From a virus: a DNA stretch of 64,000 nucleotides. Every line of letters starts with the position of its first letter. The first letter of the stretch is position 1. The notes below the pieces were generated by a model. The model was given only the letters and a program-made list of their open reading frames with translations. It did not search any database and was not told the DNA's origin. Below are positions 26,327 to 34,292 of the stretch, piece after piece. The DNA is taken from positions 45,094 through 109,093 of the IMG/VR virus record IMGVR_UViG_3300037805_000525; one strand, given 5' to 3'. A program made the position numbers and the translations under genes.

Positions 26327-26641
26327 TTGTGCGTGGCAGCAATCGTTTTGAGACTGTTCCTAGTTACACCAGGCATGACGCCTGAGCACTGCGCTCAGGC
26401 GAATGAGGGTCACTGGCTGGGGCAGATAGTCTTGGGGTTGGGCGTTAAGCGCCCGGTACCTGGGCAACTCCAGAACGAGAAGCTGCGAGGACCTAGGGCG
26501 ACGCCATTTTTCGAGGGCGTCCCGACAAGTCCGCATGAGTGGTTGCCTGCGCCGAACCAAGGACATGCCCACGGACGTATTGTCCGGGACACAGTCCTCG
26601 AGATGTTCTGCCCAGGTACATATCGGTGCGTAAGAGCCTGA
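26327..26641 (+). CDS. Isolated rightward small protein (start uncertain)
   Basis: 104 aa from TTG at 26327. The strong AAAGGAG at 26306-26312 is ideally spaced (5 bases) from an in-frame ATA at 26318, so a rare ATA start is possible; GTG at 26333 is a third choice. The product begins with a hydrophobic stretch ('AAIVLRLFLVTPG') and then a Pro/Gly-rich region. It has its own promoter-like element and terminator, a moron-like cassette inside the tail operons. Function unknown. Confidence 0.45.
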   Translation: MCVAAIVLRLFLVTPGMTPEHCAQANEGHWLGQIVLGLGVKRPVPGQLQNEKLRGPRATPFFEGVPTSPHEWLPAPNQGHAHGRIVRDTVLEMFCPGTYRCVRA

Positions 26642-26679
26642 CGGCCGGCACCACGCTTATGACGGCTACCAAGCACCCC

Positions 26680-26729
26680 CGGGCCCGGCACGTACATCGA
26701 AAGGTGCGTGCGCGGGCCCGTTGTTTTTT
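26680..26729 (+). terminator. Intrinsic terminator of the rightward cassette
   Basis: An 8-bp CGGGCCCG stem extended by 5 more pairs after one bulge, followed by TTGTTTTTT. Ends 6 bp before the leftward stop at 26735. Confidence 0.85.
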
Positions 26730-26734
26730 AGCCC

Positions 26735-27544
26735 TTAGTCTTTGACGAGCTGCAGCGGCGCTGTCCGCGTACGCTCGGCGCACGCCTCCGTCGCGTCAAA
26801 CGCCTCCACAAAAGCATCGGTCATGATGTGCCGCATTGGGCGCGTCATAGCGGCGAACTGCTGCAATACGCCGCGCCCATCTAGGGAGTCGTCCATCGAT
26901 CGTAGGCTGAGCAGCACCTTCTCGAGCTGAGCTTCTGCGTCCTTGTCTGAGAGGCCGCGCATCGCCATGATCTCGCTTACTGAGTCCGCAAGGTGTACGA
27001 CGAGCGGCTTAGTCGCGTAGGCCAGCGTGGGGCAGTGTCCCGTGATCGTGTACGTGAGGCTTCGCACGCATTCCTCAGAATCAGTGCACTGGTGCGCTTC
27101 GGACGCGAACGGACCTAGCCCTTTGCCGCCAAGACCTGCGTGGATGCCGTAGGCCACGCACAGCGCGGCTATGGCTTTCAGCAGCTCACCGATCTCCTGG
27201 TACGGCTTTACCGCCCCGTAAAGCGCACGCAGGCTCGCGGGTGGAATCAGCTGAGAGAGTGAAGCTACGTCCTCCACGCTATTCCCGGACTTGACCCAGA
27301 CCAGGATCTTATTTGCAAGGTACGCGTTGTCTGCGTGCGCTGCTTGCCGCGTAAATTGGTCATGGCGGCATGCCGATGAAAGCGCGCTACTCACTGGTCG
27401 GGCGGCCATGCCGAGTGCGGCGCACGCAAGCGCCTCAGCGCGCGCGATAGACGCGGCCATGACCGCGTAGCGTGCGTCGCGGTTCGCGATCTCGAGTTCC
27501 AGGTTTTCAATCTTGCGTAGTAGGCTTTTTGTATTTTGGGTCAC
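26735..27544 (-). CDS. Hypothetical helical protein
   Basis: 269 aa, almost entirely helical. The N-terminus (1-25) is coiled-coil-like ('LLRKIENLELEIANR'). Several cysteines are scattered without a metal-site pattern. Last gene of the 31822-26735 leftward run and coupled to the gene at 27759. These eight genes lie between tube and tape measure in late order, where assembly chaperones are usual, but no family is recognised. Confidence 0.65.
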   Translation of the reverse strand: MTQNTKSLLRKIENLELEIANRDARYAVMAASIARAEALACAALGMAARPVSSALSSACRHDQFTRQAAHADNAYLANKILVWVKSGNSVEDVASLSQLIPPASLRALYGAVKPYQEIGELLKAIAALCVAYGIHAGLGGKGLGPFASEAHQCTDSEECVRSLTYTITGHCPTLAYATKPLVVHLADSVSEIMAMRGLSDKDAEAQLEKVLLSLRSMDDSLDGRGVLQQFAAMTRPMRHIMTDAFVEAFDATEACAERTRTAPLQLVKD

Positions 27545-27759
27545 TTTGCTACCTCCTGTGTTTCCAGATCAGTTATCTCGGCAGAGATATCTGCCGCGAG
27601 ATCAGCTATGAGGCGCGCGGCGCTGGACAACCCGTTACGCCTGTTACCAGGGAGGTCTTCGTCCAGGGACTTCACGCGTAGTTCAGTCGACACATCGCGT
27701 AGGATGCCTTGTACGTTGCGTTGTGCGCTTATGCGCTCGAGTACCTCCAGTACATTCAT
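27541..27759 (-). CDS. Small helical protein
   Basis: 72 aa, helical, with Leu/Ile heptad-like spacing and an acidic C-terminus. ATGA overlaps on both sides. Possibly a small chaperone or partner of the following 269-aa protein. Family unknown. Confidence 0.65.
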   Translation of the reverse strand: MNVLEVLERISAQRNVQGILRDVSTELRVKSLDEDLPGNRRNGLSSAARLIADLAADISAEITDLETQEVAK

Positions 27760-28472
27760 AGCGCCCTCAGAAACGCCCGCATCTTACTGAACACCGTGCC
27801 GCCCGCACCGACGTCCGACAGTATCTTTTCGTGTCGGTAGACCACCTCTTCTCGATCAGTGGCACGCGACAGCGCGGACTGGTAGGCCGACGCAGAACTC
27901 TTTGCTCTGCGTCCGTCACGCTGCACGTTTCGTAGGTTTTTTTGCTTGTGCACCACAGCAAGGATGTCGCACCCGCCGTGCGGAAATGACAGCCATAGCC
28001 GCTCGACGTTGCGCGCGAGTTCATCACGGCTAACCGCGTAGAAGCTGCTCGTGTGCATATTGCCACGGGCTGTTATCGTGCCGCATACGGGGCACATGAA
28101 ACTGTCGTTGTTTACGCCTGAAGGGTACTCGTGCCCAAGGCACCCGTTACGCGGGCACCACCGCAGAGACATGCGCGACTCAGCGTATCGCGACATCATC
28201 GTCAGCTCAACCGCGCTGGCACCGTCGGGATCATAGAACCAGAGGGAGGTGCCGCACCACAGCTCTCCACGAGAGCCGCTACTTGGCGCACGCATCAGGT
28301 CGATCTGGACGATGGCCCGGTCAGGCCGCTTCACTTTGTACGCGGCGGGGAATAGTTCGCGAAGGAGCTTGTCAGTCTTCTCCGCGGTGAGCGTCTCGAT
28401 GACGGCAGTTTCAGTGGACTCTGCCGGTTCGAGCGCGGCGCCCGGCGACGGCAATTCAGGCATTCTGTTCAT
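27756..28472 (-). CDS. Zinc-ribbon-containing hypothetical protein
   Basis: 238 aa. Residues about 105-135 hold two Cys pairs ('WCPRNGCLGHEY' and 'FMCPVCGTI'), a zinc-ribbon pattern, inside an alpha/beta domain; the C-terminus is basic. Its neighbour at 29680 has a similar ribbon. Could bind RNA polymerase, DNA or a protein partner. No family recognised. Confidence 0.65.
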   Translation of the reverse strand: MNRMPELPSPGAALEPAESTETAVIETLTAEKTDKLLRELFPAAYKVKRPDRAIVQIDLMRAPSSGSRGELWCGTSLWFYDPDGASAVELTMMSRYAESRMSLRWCPRNGCLGHEYPSGVNNDSFMCPVCGTITARGNMHTSSFYAVSRDELARNVERLWLSFPHGGCDILAVVHKQKNLRNVQRDGRRAKSSASAYQSALSRATDREEVVYRHEKILSDVGAGGTVFSKMRAFLRAL

Positions 28473-29044
28473 TGCGAGCTCCTCGCGGGCATGATCACGT
28501 CAGTGAGTAGGGCGTCGGACACAACGTAGCTAGCACCCTGCGGGCTGCCGTCCGCGCTGAACTCCTCGTTGAAGGTCTGCCACACGTGGGCGGAGAACGC
28601 ACTTAGCGCGCGGGCAACACTGCCGCTCGTAGTCGCCCTGAATGACCATACATAGCCTAGGGTGCTCTTTCGCGGCTTCCGGTGCTCAGTCCTATATAAA
28701 CGCGCCTGTATGTCGAGGTCGTACATTCGACCGGCATCGCTGCGGAGCAGCCCCGCAGCCAGGTGTAGGTGCGATACGACGTCTCGTGCACGCACAAGAA
28801 CTTCGAACTCACCTGCCCCGTGCGCGGCGGAGATCACCTTGTAGAGGGTGAGCGGGTCCGAGTACGCCTGATCGGGGTAGCAGATCTTGAGGCTCTGTAG
28901 CGCTTGTGTGAGCGTGAGCAGCGCTGCCTCAGGTATTGCGTCCATCGGGGAGGGCACCTCCAGCGGCTGCGCCGGGAGCGTGCGTGCGGCCTCAGTTGGT
29001 CGGCTCCCGGACCGGAGGCGTAACGTTGGTCGTGACTTACCCAC
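28469..29044 (-). CDS. Hypothetical protein
   Basis: 191 aa. The first 35 residues are Arg/Pro-rich and probably disordered, then a helical domain ('LLTLTQALQSLKICYPDQAY' onward). It overlaps the neighbouring genes at both ends. No family recognised. Confidence 0.6.
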   Translation of the reverse strand: MGKSRPTLRLRSGSRPTEAARTLPAQPLEVPSPMDAIPEAALLTLTQALQSLKICYPDQAYSDPLTLYKVISAAHGAGEFEVLVRARDVVSHLHLAAGLLRSDAGRMYDLDIQARLYRTEHRKPRKSTLGYVWSFRATTSGSVARALSAFSAHVWQTFNEEFSADGSPQGASYVVSDALLTDVIMPARSSQ

Positions 29045-29669
29045 TGAACGCGTCCTGCACTTCGAGTCGTAGTGCCGCGTGGATACCCTCTGTCCGCAGA
29101 GTAGGCAGCCTGCTCAAAAACACCACGGGTGCCCCTGCAGCGACCTCTGAGCCCTCGTACACATACGTGGGGGCACCGAGCAGCGTGGCGGTCCCGTCGG
29201 GGCATCCGATGCGTACAGCGCGCATATAGACCTCCCGCTCCGCATTGCTGGAGAATACCGTGCGGACGATGCTGACGCGATTAGTCAGCACGTACTCTGC
29301 GATGTAGCGCAGTGCCTCACGAGGAGCGCGCACCTGGATGGCGTGCACCTCCTTAGCTCGATCAAGTGCGGCCACATACTCTGCTGTACTTGGCGCAGGG
29401 TCAGTGAACGACGCGGGGTGCTCTGCTCGACGATCTTCGGGCTCGGATACGTCGAGCACGATGGCGGCGGTCACCTTGCAGATCGGCCCGAACAGTAGGA
29501 TGTTTATCGCAGACGCACCTTCGTTGAGGAACCGCACGACGGCAGGGAGTACCGCAGTCGGGCTTCGCGCGACCTCGAGCTCGTACATACGGGTTTCACC
29601 GCCCGCAGTGTCTGTGTCTGCGACGTCGGACAACTGCATGTCCGGATCGATCTTCTTTGTATCAGTCAC
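29037..29669 (-). CDS. Hypothetical alpha/beta protein
   Basis: 210 aa; an acidic 30-residue N-terminus precedes an alpha/beta domain ('NILLFGPICKVTAAIVLDVS' near 56-75). The 'LLFGP' segment is not a P-loop (no GK-S/T). Coupled to the next gene by overlap. Family unknown. Confidence 0.6.
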   Translation of the reverse strand: MTDTKKIDPDMQLSDVADTDTAGGETRMYELEVARSPTAVLPAVVRFLNEGASAINILLFGPICKVTAAIVLDVSEPEDRRAEHPASFTDPAPSTAEYVAALDRAKEVHAIQVRAPREALRYIAEYVLTNRVSIVRTVFSSNAEREVYMRAVRIGCPDGTATLLGAPTYVYEGSEVAAGAPVVFLSRLPTLRTEGIHAALRLEVQDAFSG

Positions 29670-29679
29670 CGTCTACTCC

Positions 29680-30399
29680 TCATGCCGTGATGTTGTTTAC
29701 GAACCCGTCGCTCATGTGCCCCACGTCGTCGTCGGGTATCTGCGCGAATCCGAAGGAGGCTACCGCCGAGGCGCGGAAGGCGCGGACACAGCGTCGGACG
29801 ACGGCAACCTGACTCTCGCCGCTGGCTAGCGCGTACGACTTCAGGAAATCGCGTGTGTCGGCTGCGAGCCTGAACTGCGTCATGACGAGCTTGTCTGCGC
29901 GAACGCTGACCTTCTGAATTAGCAAGCTGTTCACCATCGCCTTTCCGCGAACGTTGTCTGTGTCTGCAGACCACCGCCGGCCGCCTGCGAACAGTACCAC
30001 CCGTGGCCGGGAATACTGGTCTTTGTGTTTGCCTATCTGCGCGGCACGAAGAACCGCTTTACGTGAGCGGTAGGTACGCTTCTTGGATAGGTCCAGGTAC
30101 ACGGCAACGCTCTTTAGCAGGAGGCGGTGGGAGGCGGCCCAATAAGCACGAGCAGGGCCACGCCGCGCATTACGAACGATGTGCGCGTGTAGCGTGGTCA
30201 CCTCTTGGCAAAACCTGCAGAACGCGTAACCACCGTCCGCGCCGTTCCCGTGCGGAAATAGGCATTGTGGGCAGTACCACAGCGCGGAGAACAGGTGGCT
30301 CACCGGCCAGACGCGTAGACCGACAAAAGGGGCCCCTGCGCGAAGTGGTCCGCCGTCTCCGCGTGTTTGGTGTGCAAGTGGGTAGTTACGTGCGACCAC
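29680..30399 (-). CDS. Zinc-ribbon plus ribbon-helix-helix-like protein, candidate regulator
   Basis: 239 aa. Residues about 43-64 contain 'YCPQCLF' and 'FCRFCQ', a C-x2-C/C-x2-C zinc ribbon. Residues about 176-212 ('FRLAADTRDFLKSYALASGE' then 'SQVAVVRRCVRAF') match the beta-helix-helix pattern of Arc/CopG proteins, which bind short palindromes as dimers. This makes it one candidate for the protein that reads the repeated TATCACANTGTGATA sites. The middle is basic. Evidence is by eye only. Confidence 0.55.
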   Translation of the reverse strand: MVARNYPLAHQTRGDGGPLRAGAPFVGLRVWPVSHLFSALWYCPQCLFPHGNGADGGYAFCRFCQEVTTLHAHIVRNARRGPARAYWAASHRLLLKSVAVYLDLSKKRTYRSRKAVLRAAQIGKHKDQYSRPRVVLFAGGRRWSADTDNVRGKAMVNSLLIQKVSVRADKLVMTQFRLAADTRDFLKSYALASGESQVAVVRRCVRAFRASAVASFGFAQIPDDDVGHMSDGFVNNITA

Positions 30400-30402
30400 G
30401 CG

Positions 30403-30792
30403 CTAGCTCTTTCGGCGCTTCTTACGTGAACTGCCTCGGAGGACGATTGGTCCTTGAGCAAACACGTCGTTCAGGAACTTCTCGGCGTCGGCAACCTTCT
30501 TCTTCTCGAAGTCTCCGGACCCAGGAATGTAGTCCTCTCGAAGTACGGCACGGATACTGTTCACGTACTCTGTCGAGGATTCCGAGGTCACTAGGTTGCT
30601 TATCACGCTGTGATATTCGGTGCGCTGCTTCCGGTTAAAGATGTGAATCCAAATCAACTCAGCCAGCGAATCCCTCGCTGGGACTGGCAGCGCACCTGAC
30701 CGAATCAGCTCGTAGTAGAGGCAACCACGCGCCCACCCGATTGGATCACTTAGCTCATTTTTACGGTGCCGTGCATGACACCCGACTTCCAC
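30403..30792 (-). CDS. Small helical protein with basic tail
   Basis: 129 aa from a GTG at 30792 with a weak Shine-Dalgarno, overlapping the upstream gene by 43 bp. Helical, ending in 'SSRKKRRKS'. The palindrome at 30601 lies inside and is read as 'YHSVI'. No family recognised. Confidence 0.55.
   Translation of the reverse strand: MEVGCHARHRKNELSDPIGWARGCLYYELIRSGALPVPARDSLAELIWIHIFNRKQRTEYHSVISNLVTSESSTEYVNSIRAVLREDYIPGSGDFEKKKVADAEKFLNDVFAQGPIVLRGSSRKKRRKS
30601..30615. promoter_or_regulatory. Palindromic operator-like site, intragenic copy
   Basis: TATCACGCTGTGATA, one mismatch from symmetry, inside the 129-aa gene. Confidence 0.5.
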
Positions 30793-31529
30793 AAGCTACT
30801 AACCCGGTCGTCCAACCAACGAACCTGTGTATGTAGCGCCGCCTGTAGCGGCGGAGGCACGTTGTCGATCATGTAGTTCGTGGTGTTCAGCACACGCTTG
30901 AACTCGTCCCGCCGGTGAATCTTGCGATCTGCTGAGGCGGGTGTGTTCGGAGCGTCGTTGTCTGGCGGGTACGGGCGCATGTTCCCAGGTGTCCCGACCT
31001 CAAGGATGCGACTCGACAACAGCGCGCATTGCGCTACGTTGCTCGCCGCGATGTCCGACTCGTCGCTGAACGAGTCGGTGACCTTACGTATCACCTTGGC
31101 CATGATGATCTCGTCGAGAGAACGTTGCGTGCGTAGAGTGGCCCACAGGAACGGCTCGCCGTCTGGGCCGAACAGTACGGGGACGTCTTGGGTCATGTAC
31201 CCAGACATGACGTGCTCGATGAGCGAGAGTTCGCTTTCGATACGGTCTTCGGTTGCCGCCCGGTAGTCGGGGGTGTCGAAGAACGAGCCCGACCACTCGT
31301 ACCCGGCGAACCGGTCGACTTTGGGAGCGTCGTCCTCTGCGGCCACCTCGGGCTGTGAGTTCAGCGCCTGGTAGTCCTCGACGAAGTCTGCGGCCTGCTC
31401 ACGAATGTCGGCGCGCATCTTCCGCCCAGCGGGGGCTGGTGGAGCCACCTGCTGCGCCGGGTCGGGAGCCCGCTGCTGTGAGCGGGCCTTGACCTGTTCA
31501 CGGATGCCACTCATCTTATCATCGCTCAA
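30750..31529 (-). CDS. Hypothetical tail-region protein
   Basis: 259 aa from TTG at 31529 (GGAG 7 bases upstream), which overlaps the previous stop. Residues 1-70 are Ala/Pro/Gln-rich and probably disordered; the rest is a helical domain ('TEDRIESELSLIEHVMSGYM', 'QRSLDEIIMAKVI'). Could be a tail-assembly chaperone by position between tube and tape measure. Not recognised. Confidence 0.6.
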   Translation of the reverse strand: MSDDKMSGIREQVKARSQQRAPDPAQQVAPPAPAGRKMRADIREQAADFVEDYQALNSQPEVAAEDDAPKVDRFAGYEWSGSFFDTPDYRAATEDRIESELSLIEHVMSGYMTQDVPVLFGPDGEPFLWATLRTQRSLDEIIMAKVIRKVTDSFSDESDIAASNVAQCALLSSRILEVGTPGNMRPYPPDNDAPNTPASADRKIHRRDEFKRVLNTTNYMIDNVPPPLQAALHTQVRWLDDRVSSLWKSGVMHGTVKMS

Positions 31530-31822
31530 TTCACAACTCCGTCAGGGCCGGGTGCTGGTTCGGTGTTCGCCCATCGAACCCGGGCACTGTAGCACCCGCT
31601 GCAGGTTAGGCTGGGCCAATTGTAGAGTGCTGCGACATCGAGGCAGTCGCCGTAGTGCGGACAATCTAGCTCCCGGCTGAACTCGATTGCGTAGGTCGCT
31701 ACGAAGTGGTCGTCGTCGGAAAAGATGAACGGCCCGACCTCAGCGTCCAGGTCAGCGTCCACTCGACGACGAACACCGTAGTAGCCCCAGATTGTGTTCA
31801 CCGCGGTGGTTGGCTCGGGCAT
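31526..31822 (-). CDS. Small Cys-rich (zinc-site-like) protein
   Basis: 98 aa from ATG at 31822. Contains 'CPHYGDC' near 60 and 'CSGC' near 80, a possible four-Cys zinc site. First gene of the leftward run beginning here; the 235-bp divergent gap upstream holds the rightward promoter-like element at 31939. Function unknown. Confidence 0.6.
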   Translation of the reverse strand: MPEPTTAVNTIWGYYGVRRRVDADLDAEVGPFIFSDDDHFVATYAIEFSRELDCPHYGDCLDVAALYNWPSLTCSGCYSARVRWANTEPAPGPDGVVN

Positions 31823-31938
31823 TCGACTCTCGCAGTTTGGCCGGAAAAGCGATTGAGGCGTGGATGATATACACTTCTGCACCGAGAGTCAACTCTAATG
31901 TTGAAACATTTTTGGTGCGTCAAACACACCTGTTTGTT

Positions 31939-31947
31939 TGGCATAAG
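31939..31947 (+). promoter_or_regulatory. Rightward extended -10-like promoter
   Basis: TGGCATAAG followed by CACTAT, one base different from the other copies, 110 bp before the start at 32058. Confidence 0.45.
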
Positions 31948-32057
31948 CACTATGCGTCAGTACTCGCACCCAGCGAGTCACGTTCCGTCAACAGCAGCTC
32001 TTGGTTGGAAGCCTACGGAGCTGCGCTGACACAACGGTTTAGTGCGCGGAGGATGTT

Positions 32058-32609
32058 GTGAAGCAACAAGCAATTCAGTGGGTGGACCTGAACGGGAATA
32101 GGTGGCATTGCTCGGAGCATACGCCGCAGGTTGTGTCCAAAGGTCGCCGAGGAAACTTTCAGCCAATGTCCTGCGGGATGATGCGTCGGTGGCTGCGGTG
32201 GGTCTGCTCCGAGCGGATCTCGAACGAGGACATCGACAGCTGGTTGGTGTGCCCCCCGGTGCTCGGGCCGGGGGAGGTGTTCGACGAAGATGCGCTGGTC
32301 GCGGAGCGTACGGGGGACCCCGAGCTGTGCCGGTTCCTTGAGGACATGGTCCCGCTCGCAATCCAGCTCAGCGCTGAGGACGCGGGCATCTTCTACGACA
32401 TCCCACGAACCGAGGCGGCCCTTTGCCTCATCGAGGAGGCGCTGCGGCTCCCGCACGGTGTTCGGCTTTCCTGGGAGATTCAGGGCGTCGATGCGACGGA
32501 GCCGCTCGGCATCCGTGTGCGGACCCTGATGGAGTCTTGGCCGGGTCTGAAGAACGGCGCTTTGGCGACACTCTTCCGATTGGGCGCCTTCATCATACCG
32601 GCCAACTGA
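32058..32609 (+). CDS. Hypothetical rightward protein
   Basis: 183 aa from GTG with GGAGGA 4 bases upstream. Mixed alpha/beta; Trp- and Cys-containing N-terminus ('WVDLNGNRWHCSEH'), acidic middle. Followed by hairpins and a terminator, so it is probably a single-gene transcript. No family recognised. Confidence 0.65.
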   Translation: MKQQAIQWVDLNGNRWHCSEHTPQVVSKGRRGNFQPMSCGMMRRWLRWVCSERISNEDIDSWLVCPPVLGPGEVFDEDALVAERTGDPELCRFLEDMVPLAIQLSAEDAGIFYDIPRTEAALCLIEEALRLPHGVRLSWEIQGVDATEPLGIRVRTLMESWPGLKNGALATLFRLGAFIIPAN

Positions 32610-32633
32610 GCAAGGGCCTCGTGTGCGTGTACA

Positions 32634-32665
32634 TGTGCGCACCACGTGCCCACGTGGTGCGCGCA
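32634..32665. repeat. GC-rich hairpin after the 183-aa gene
   Basis: A perfect 12-bp stem (32637-32648 / 32651-32662) with a 2-base loop, extended by a G-T and two further pairs. It starts 25 bp after the stop at 32609 and contains CACGTG twice. Confidence 0.75.
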
Positions 32666-32683
32666 CGCGCTCCCACCCGCATT

Positions 32684-32727
32684 AAACACCCCACAAAACC
32701 CCTAAAGGGTTTTTGGGTGTGTTTACT
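32684..32727 (+). terminator. Probable terminator hairpin
   Basis: AAACCC / GGGTTT inner stem with a CTAAA loop, extended with bulges by ACACCCC / GGGTGTGT-type pairing. T-rich sequence (TTTACTTTT) follows. Confidence 0.6.
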
Positions 32728-32749
32728 TTTATTGGCGTAGTTTGGCTAG

Positions 32750-32983
32750 GTAACTTGGGCACAAACCTACTATCCCGAAAAGATGTGGGTAGACTGGCCT
32801 ACCGAATGCCTGGGCGGACGCATCGGCGCGTGGATGTATCGGCGTGTGTGGATGCATCCACACACGGGTGCATCCACGCCCGCACGAGGGAAACTCCTCG
32901 CAGGGGCCTTCCGCTTGCGCTTGCGCGCACTTAGCACGTGCCCCTATTTGCGGTGCAAATAGGAACCCGCGCTTCTTTTTTTT
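32750..32983 (+). ncRNA. Candidate structured RNA or structured DNA site
   Basis: About 230 bp without a convincing gene and full of inverted repeats: GGTAG/CTACC (32788-32803), a 24-bp perfect palindrome at 32843-32866 nested in a 9-bp outer stem (32828-32836 / 32871-32879), CGAGG/CCTCG near 32885, and a perfect 9-bp stem with GGT loop (32943-32963) followed 13 bases later by eight T. It lies upstream of the 377-aa gene and 1.3 kb before the ParB-like gene. It could be a small RNA, an attenuated leader or a partition/replication site. Not similar to any RNA family I recognise. Confidence 0.4.
32843..32866. repeat. 24-bp perfect palindrome
   Basis: Perfect dyad centred on TGCA, made of alternating CACA/TGTG sequence, inside the structured region. 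The core GGATGCATCC is partly repeated as GTGCATCCACGC 4 bases later. Confidence 0.85.
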
Positions 32984-33042
32984 CTAGTCGGCTTCGCCTC
33001 CAAGACACCCGGCTGAAGCCCCGGAAACACAGGGATTTTTTA

Positions 33043-34176
33043 ATGCGAAAGATAGGCATTGTCGACGACCTGCTCAACAAGTGGCCAGAGCTGCACGCCA
33101 CACTCACGCAGACCCTATCGAACCTGGAGGGGCAGACTGCGATGTTCGATCTACTGCTATCCGCTCCCCAGGATATCGTGCTCCTGCCGGACAGTGAGCA
33201 GGGCGTGTTTTTCCAGGCGCGGCAGAAGCTGATCGGCGGCGTTGAGGACGGCCTTCGGATGTTCTTTTACGCCGATGGGACGTTCATAGACGACGCGTCG
33301 GAGGCGAAGTACGCGGTGCAGCAGGGGTGGGTCTACAGGTACTACCCAGTCGAAGGGGACCGCATCCTGGTCGAGGTTCCGTACCGCGAAATCGACAGCG
33401 ATCTGGCGCGGCACTTCTTCTATGGCCTGGCCTCGCTGAACGTGCAGGAGGGGCGAGGGGCGTACCACAAGCGTGTTACGTCAGTTCGGTACGCAGTGCA
33501 CAAGGTGACGCTCAGTATGTCGGACTTCAAGGAGTTCGCTAACCGGTGCGACGAACACCAATGGGACGTAGAGGATTTCGACGACGTCAAGGAGATCGTC
33601 GGGCAGGAGCTCGCTCACGCAGAGGCCGCAGTGGCACGGGCGGCGGACCACTTGGAGGACTTCAGGCGGATCGTCTCAGACGGTGCGGCCATGTCCGCGA
33701 TACACAACGAGGCGTTCAAGGTTGTGAACGTTCGGTCGGCCATGACCTCAGCGATGGCACACGCAAACGCACGAATCCGATCGCTCCCTGCTGGAGGGTT
33801 GCGGGCGCAGTACCAGCGCCAGATGGACGTGCTCAGTGAACGTGCGGCAGGTATTAAGGAGGTTAACCTGACGGCGATCGCTACGTCTGCGGTCGTCGAC
33901 CCAACAGCGCGGGCGGCCTCTCTGTACGCACCGCTGAAAGATGAGCTGGCCAGGCTCGCGCGTGCGTACCCGGTGCTGCGCGCGCTCACCGTCCACGAGG
34001 ACGATCACATAGAGGTTCGCAGCGCCACCGGGTCGGTGCACCTCAACGGAGACGGTTCGTCGAGGATCACGGGCACCTTGACGGACAACGTTAGGACGAG
34101 TACTAAGGCCCGCGCAACACGCATGCAAGGCATACGTGCGCAGCGCAAGAAGCGGCTCGAAGCCGCCAAAGACTAA
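33043..34176 (+). CDS. Hypothetical helical protein upstream of the ParB-like gene
   Basis: 377 aa from ATG at 33043, where clear protein-like sequence begins ('MRKIGIVDDLLNKWPELHAT'). Residues 1-165 are alpha/beta; residues about 195-310 look like long coiled-coil helices ('HAEAAVARAADHLEDFRRIV'); the C-terminus is basic. It is preceded by a structured 5' region with a further GGCTTC/GAAGCC stem and followed by the palindrome at 34189. Could be a DNA-organising or virion protein; no family recognised. Confidence 0.65.
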   Translation: MRKIGIVDDLLNKWPELHATLTQTLSNLEGQTAMFDLLLSAPQDIVLLPDSEQGVFFQARQKLIGGVEDGLRMFFYADGTFIDDASEAKYAVQQGWVYRYYPVEGDRILVEVPYREIDSDLARHFFYGLASLNVQEGRGAYHKRVTSVRYAVHKVTLSMSDFKEFANRCDEHQWDVEDFDDVKEIVGQELAHAEAAVARAADHLEDFRRIVSDGAAMSAIHNEAFKVVNVRSAMTSAMAHANARIRSLPAGGLRAQYQRQMDVLSERAAGIKEVNLTAIATSAVVDPTARAASLYAPLKDELARLARAYPVLRALTVHEDDHIEVRSATGSVHLNGDGSSRITGTLTDNVRTSTKARATRMQGIRAQRKKRLEAAKD

Positions 34177-34188
34177 GCCCCCCTCTGC

Positions 34189-34215
34189 CGGAAATATCAC
34201 ACTGTGATATTTCCG
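34189..34215. promoter_or_regulatory. 27-bp palindrome containing the operator-like core
   Basis: The longest copy of the repeated palindrome: a perfect dyad of 27 bp around TATCACACTGTGATA (34195-34209). It lies 12 bp after a stop codon and 19 bp before the ParB-gene promoter-like element, so it could act as operator, hairpin or both. Confidence 0.75.
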
Positions 34216-34233
34216 CAGTTTCACGAAAATAGC

Positions 34234-34242
34234 TGGTATAAG
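34234..34242 (+). promoter_or_regulatory. Rightward extended -10-like promoter of the ParB-like gene
   Basis: TGGTATAAG followed by CAATTT, 50 bp before the ATG at 34293. Confidence 0.6.
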
Positions 34243-34292
34243 CAATTTACTCCTAGGACACCAACAGCCCCTAGGACCTGGAGATCGCGCTC

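Noticed and set aside
29160-29230. P-loop in 'LLFGP' of the 210-aa protein
   Set aside because: No GK[ST] follows, so no nucleotide-binding claim is made.
32013-32666. 217-codon minus-strand frame
   Set aside because: Overlaps the rightward 183-aa gene, which has GGAGGA, a promoter-like element and better composition.
32750-32983. tRNA gene in the structured gap
   Set aside because: No T-arm GTTCRA pattern, acceptor pairing or CCA end could be placed.
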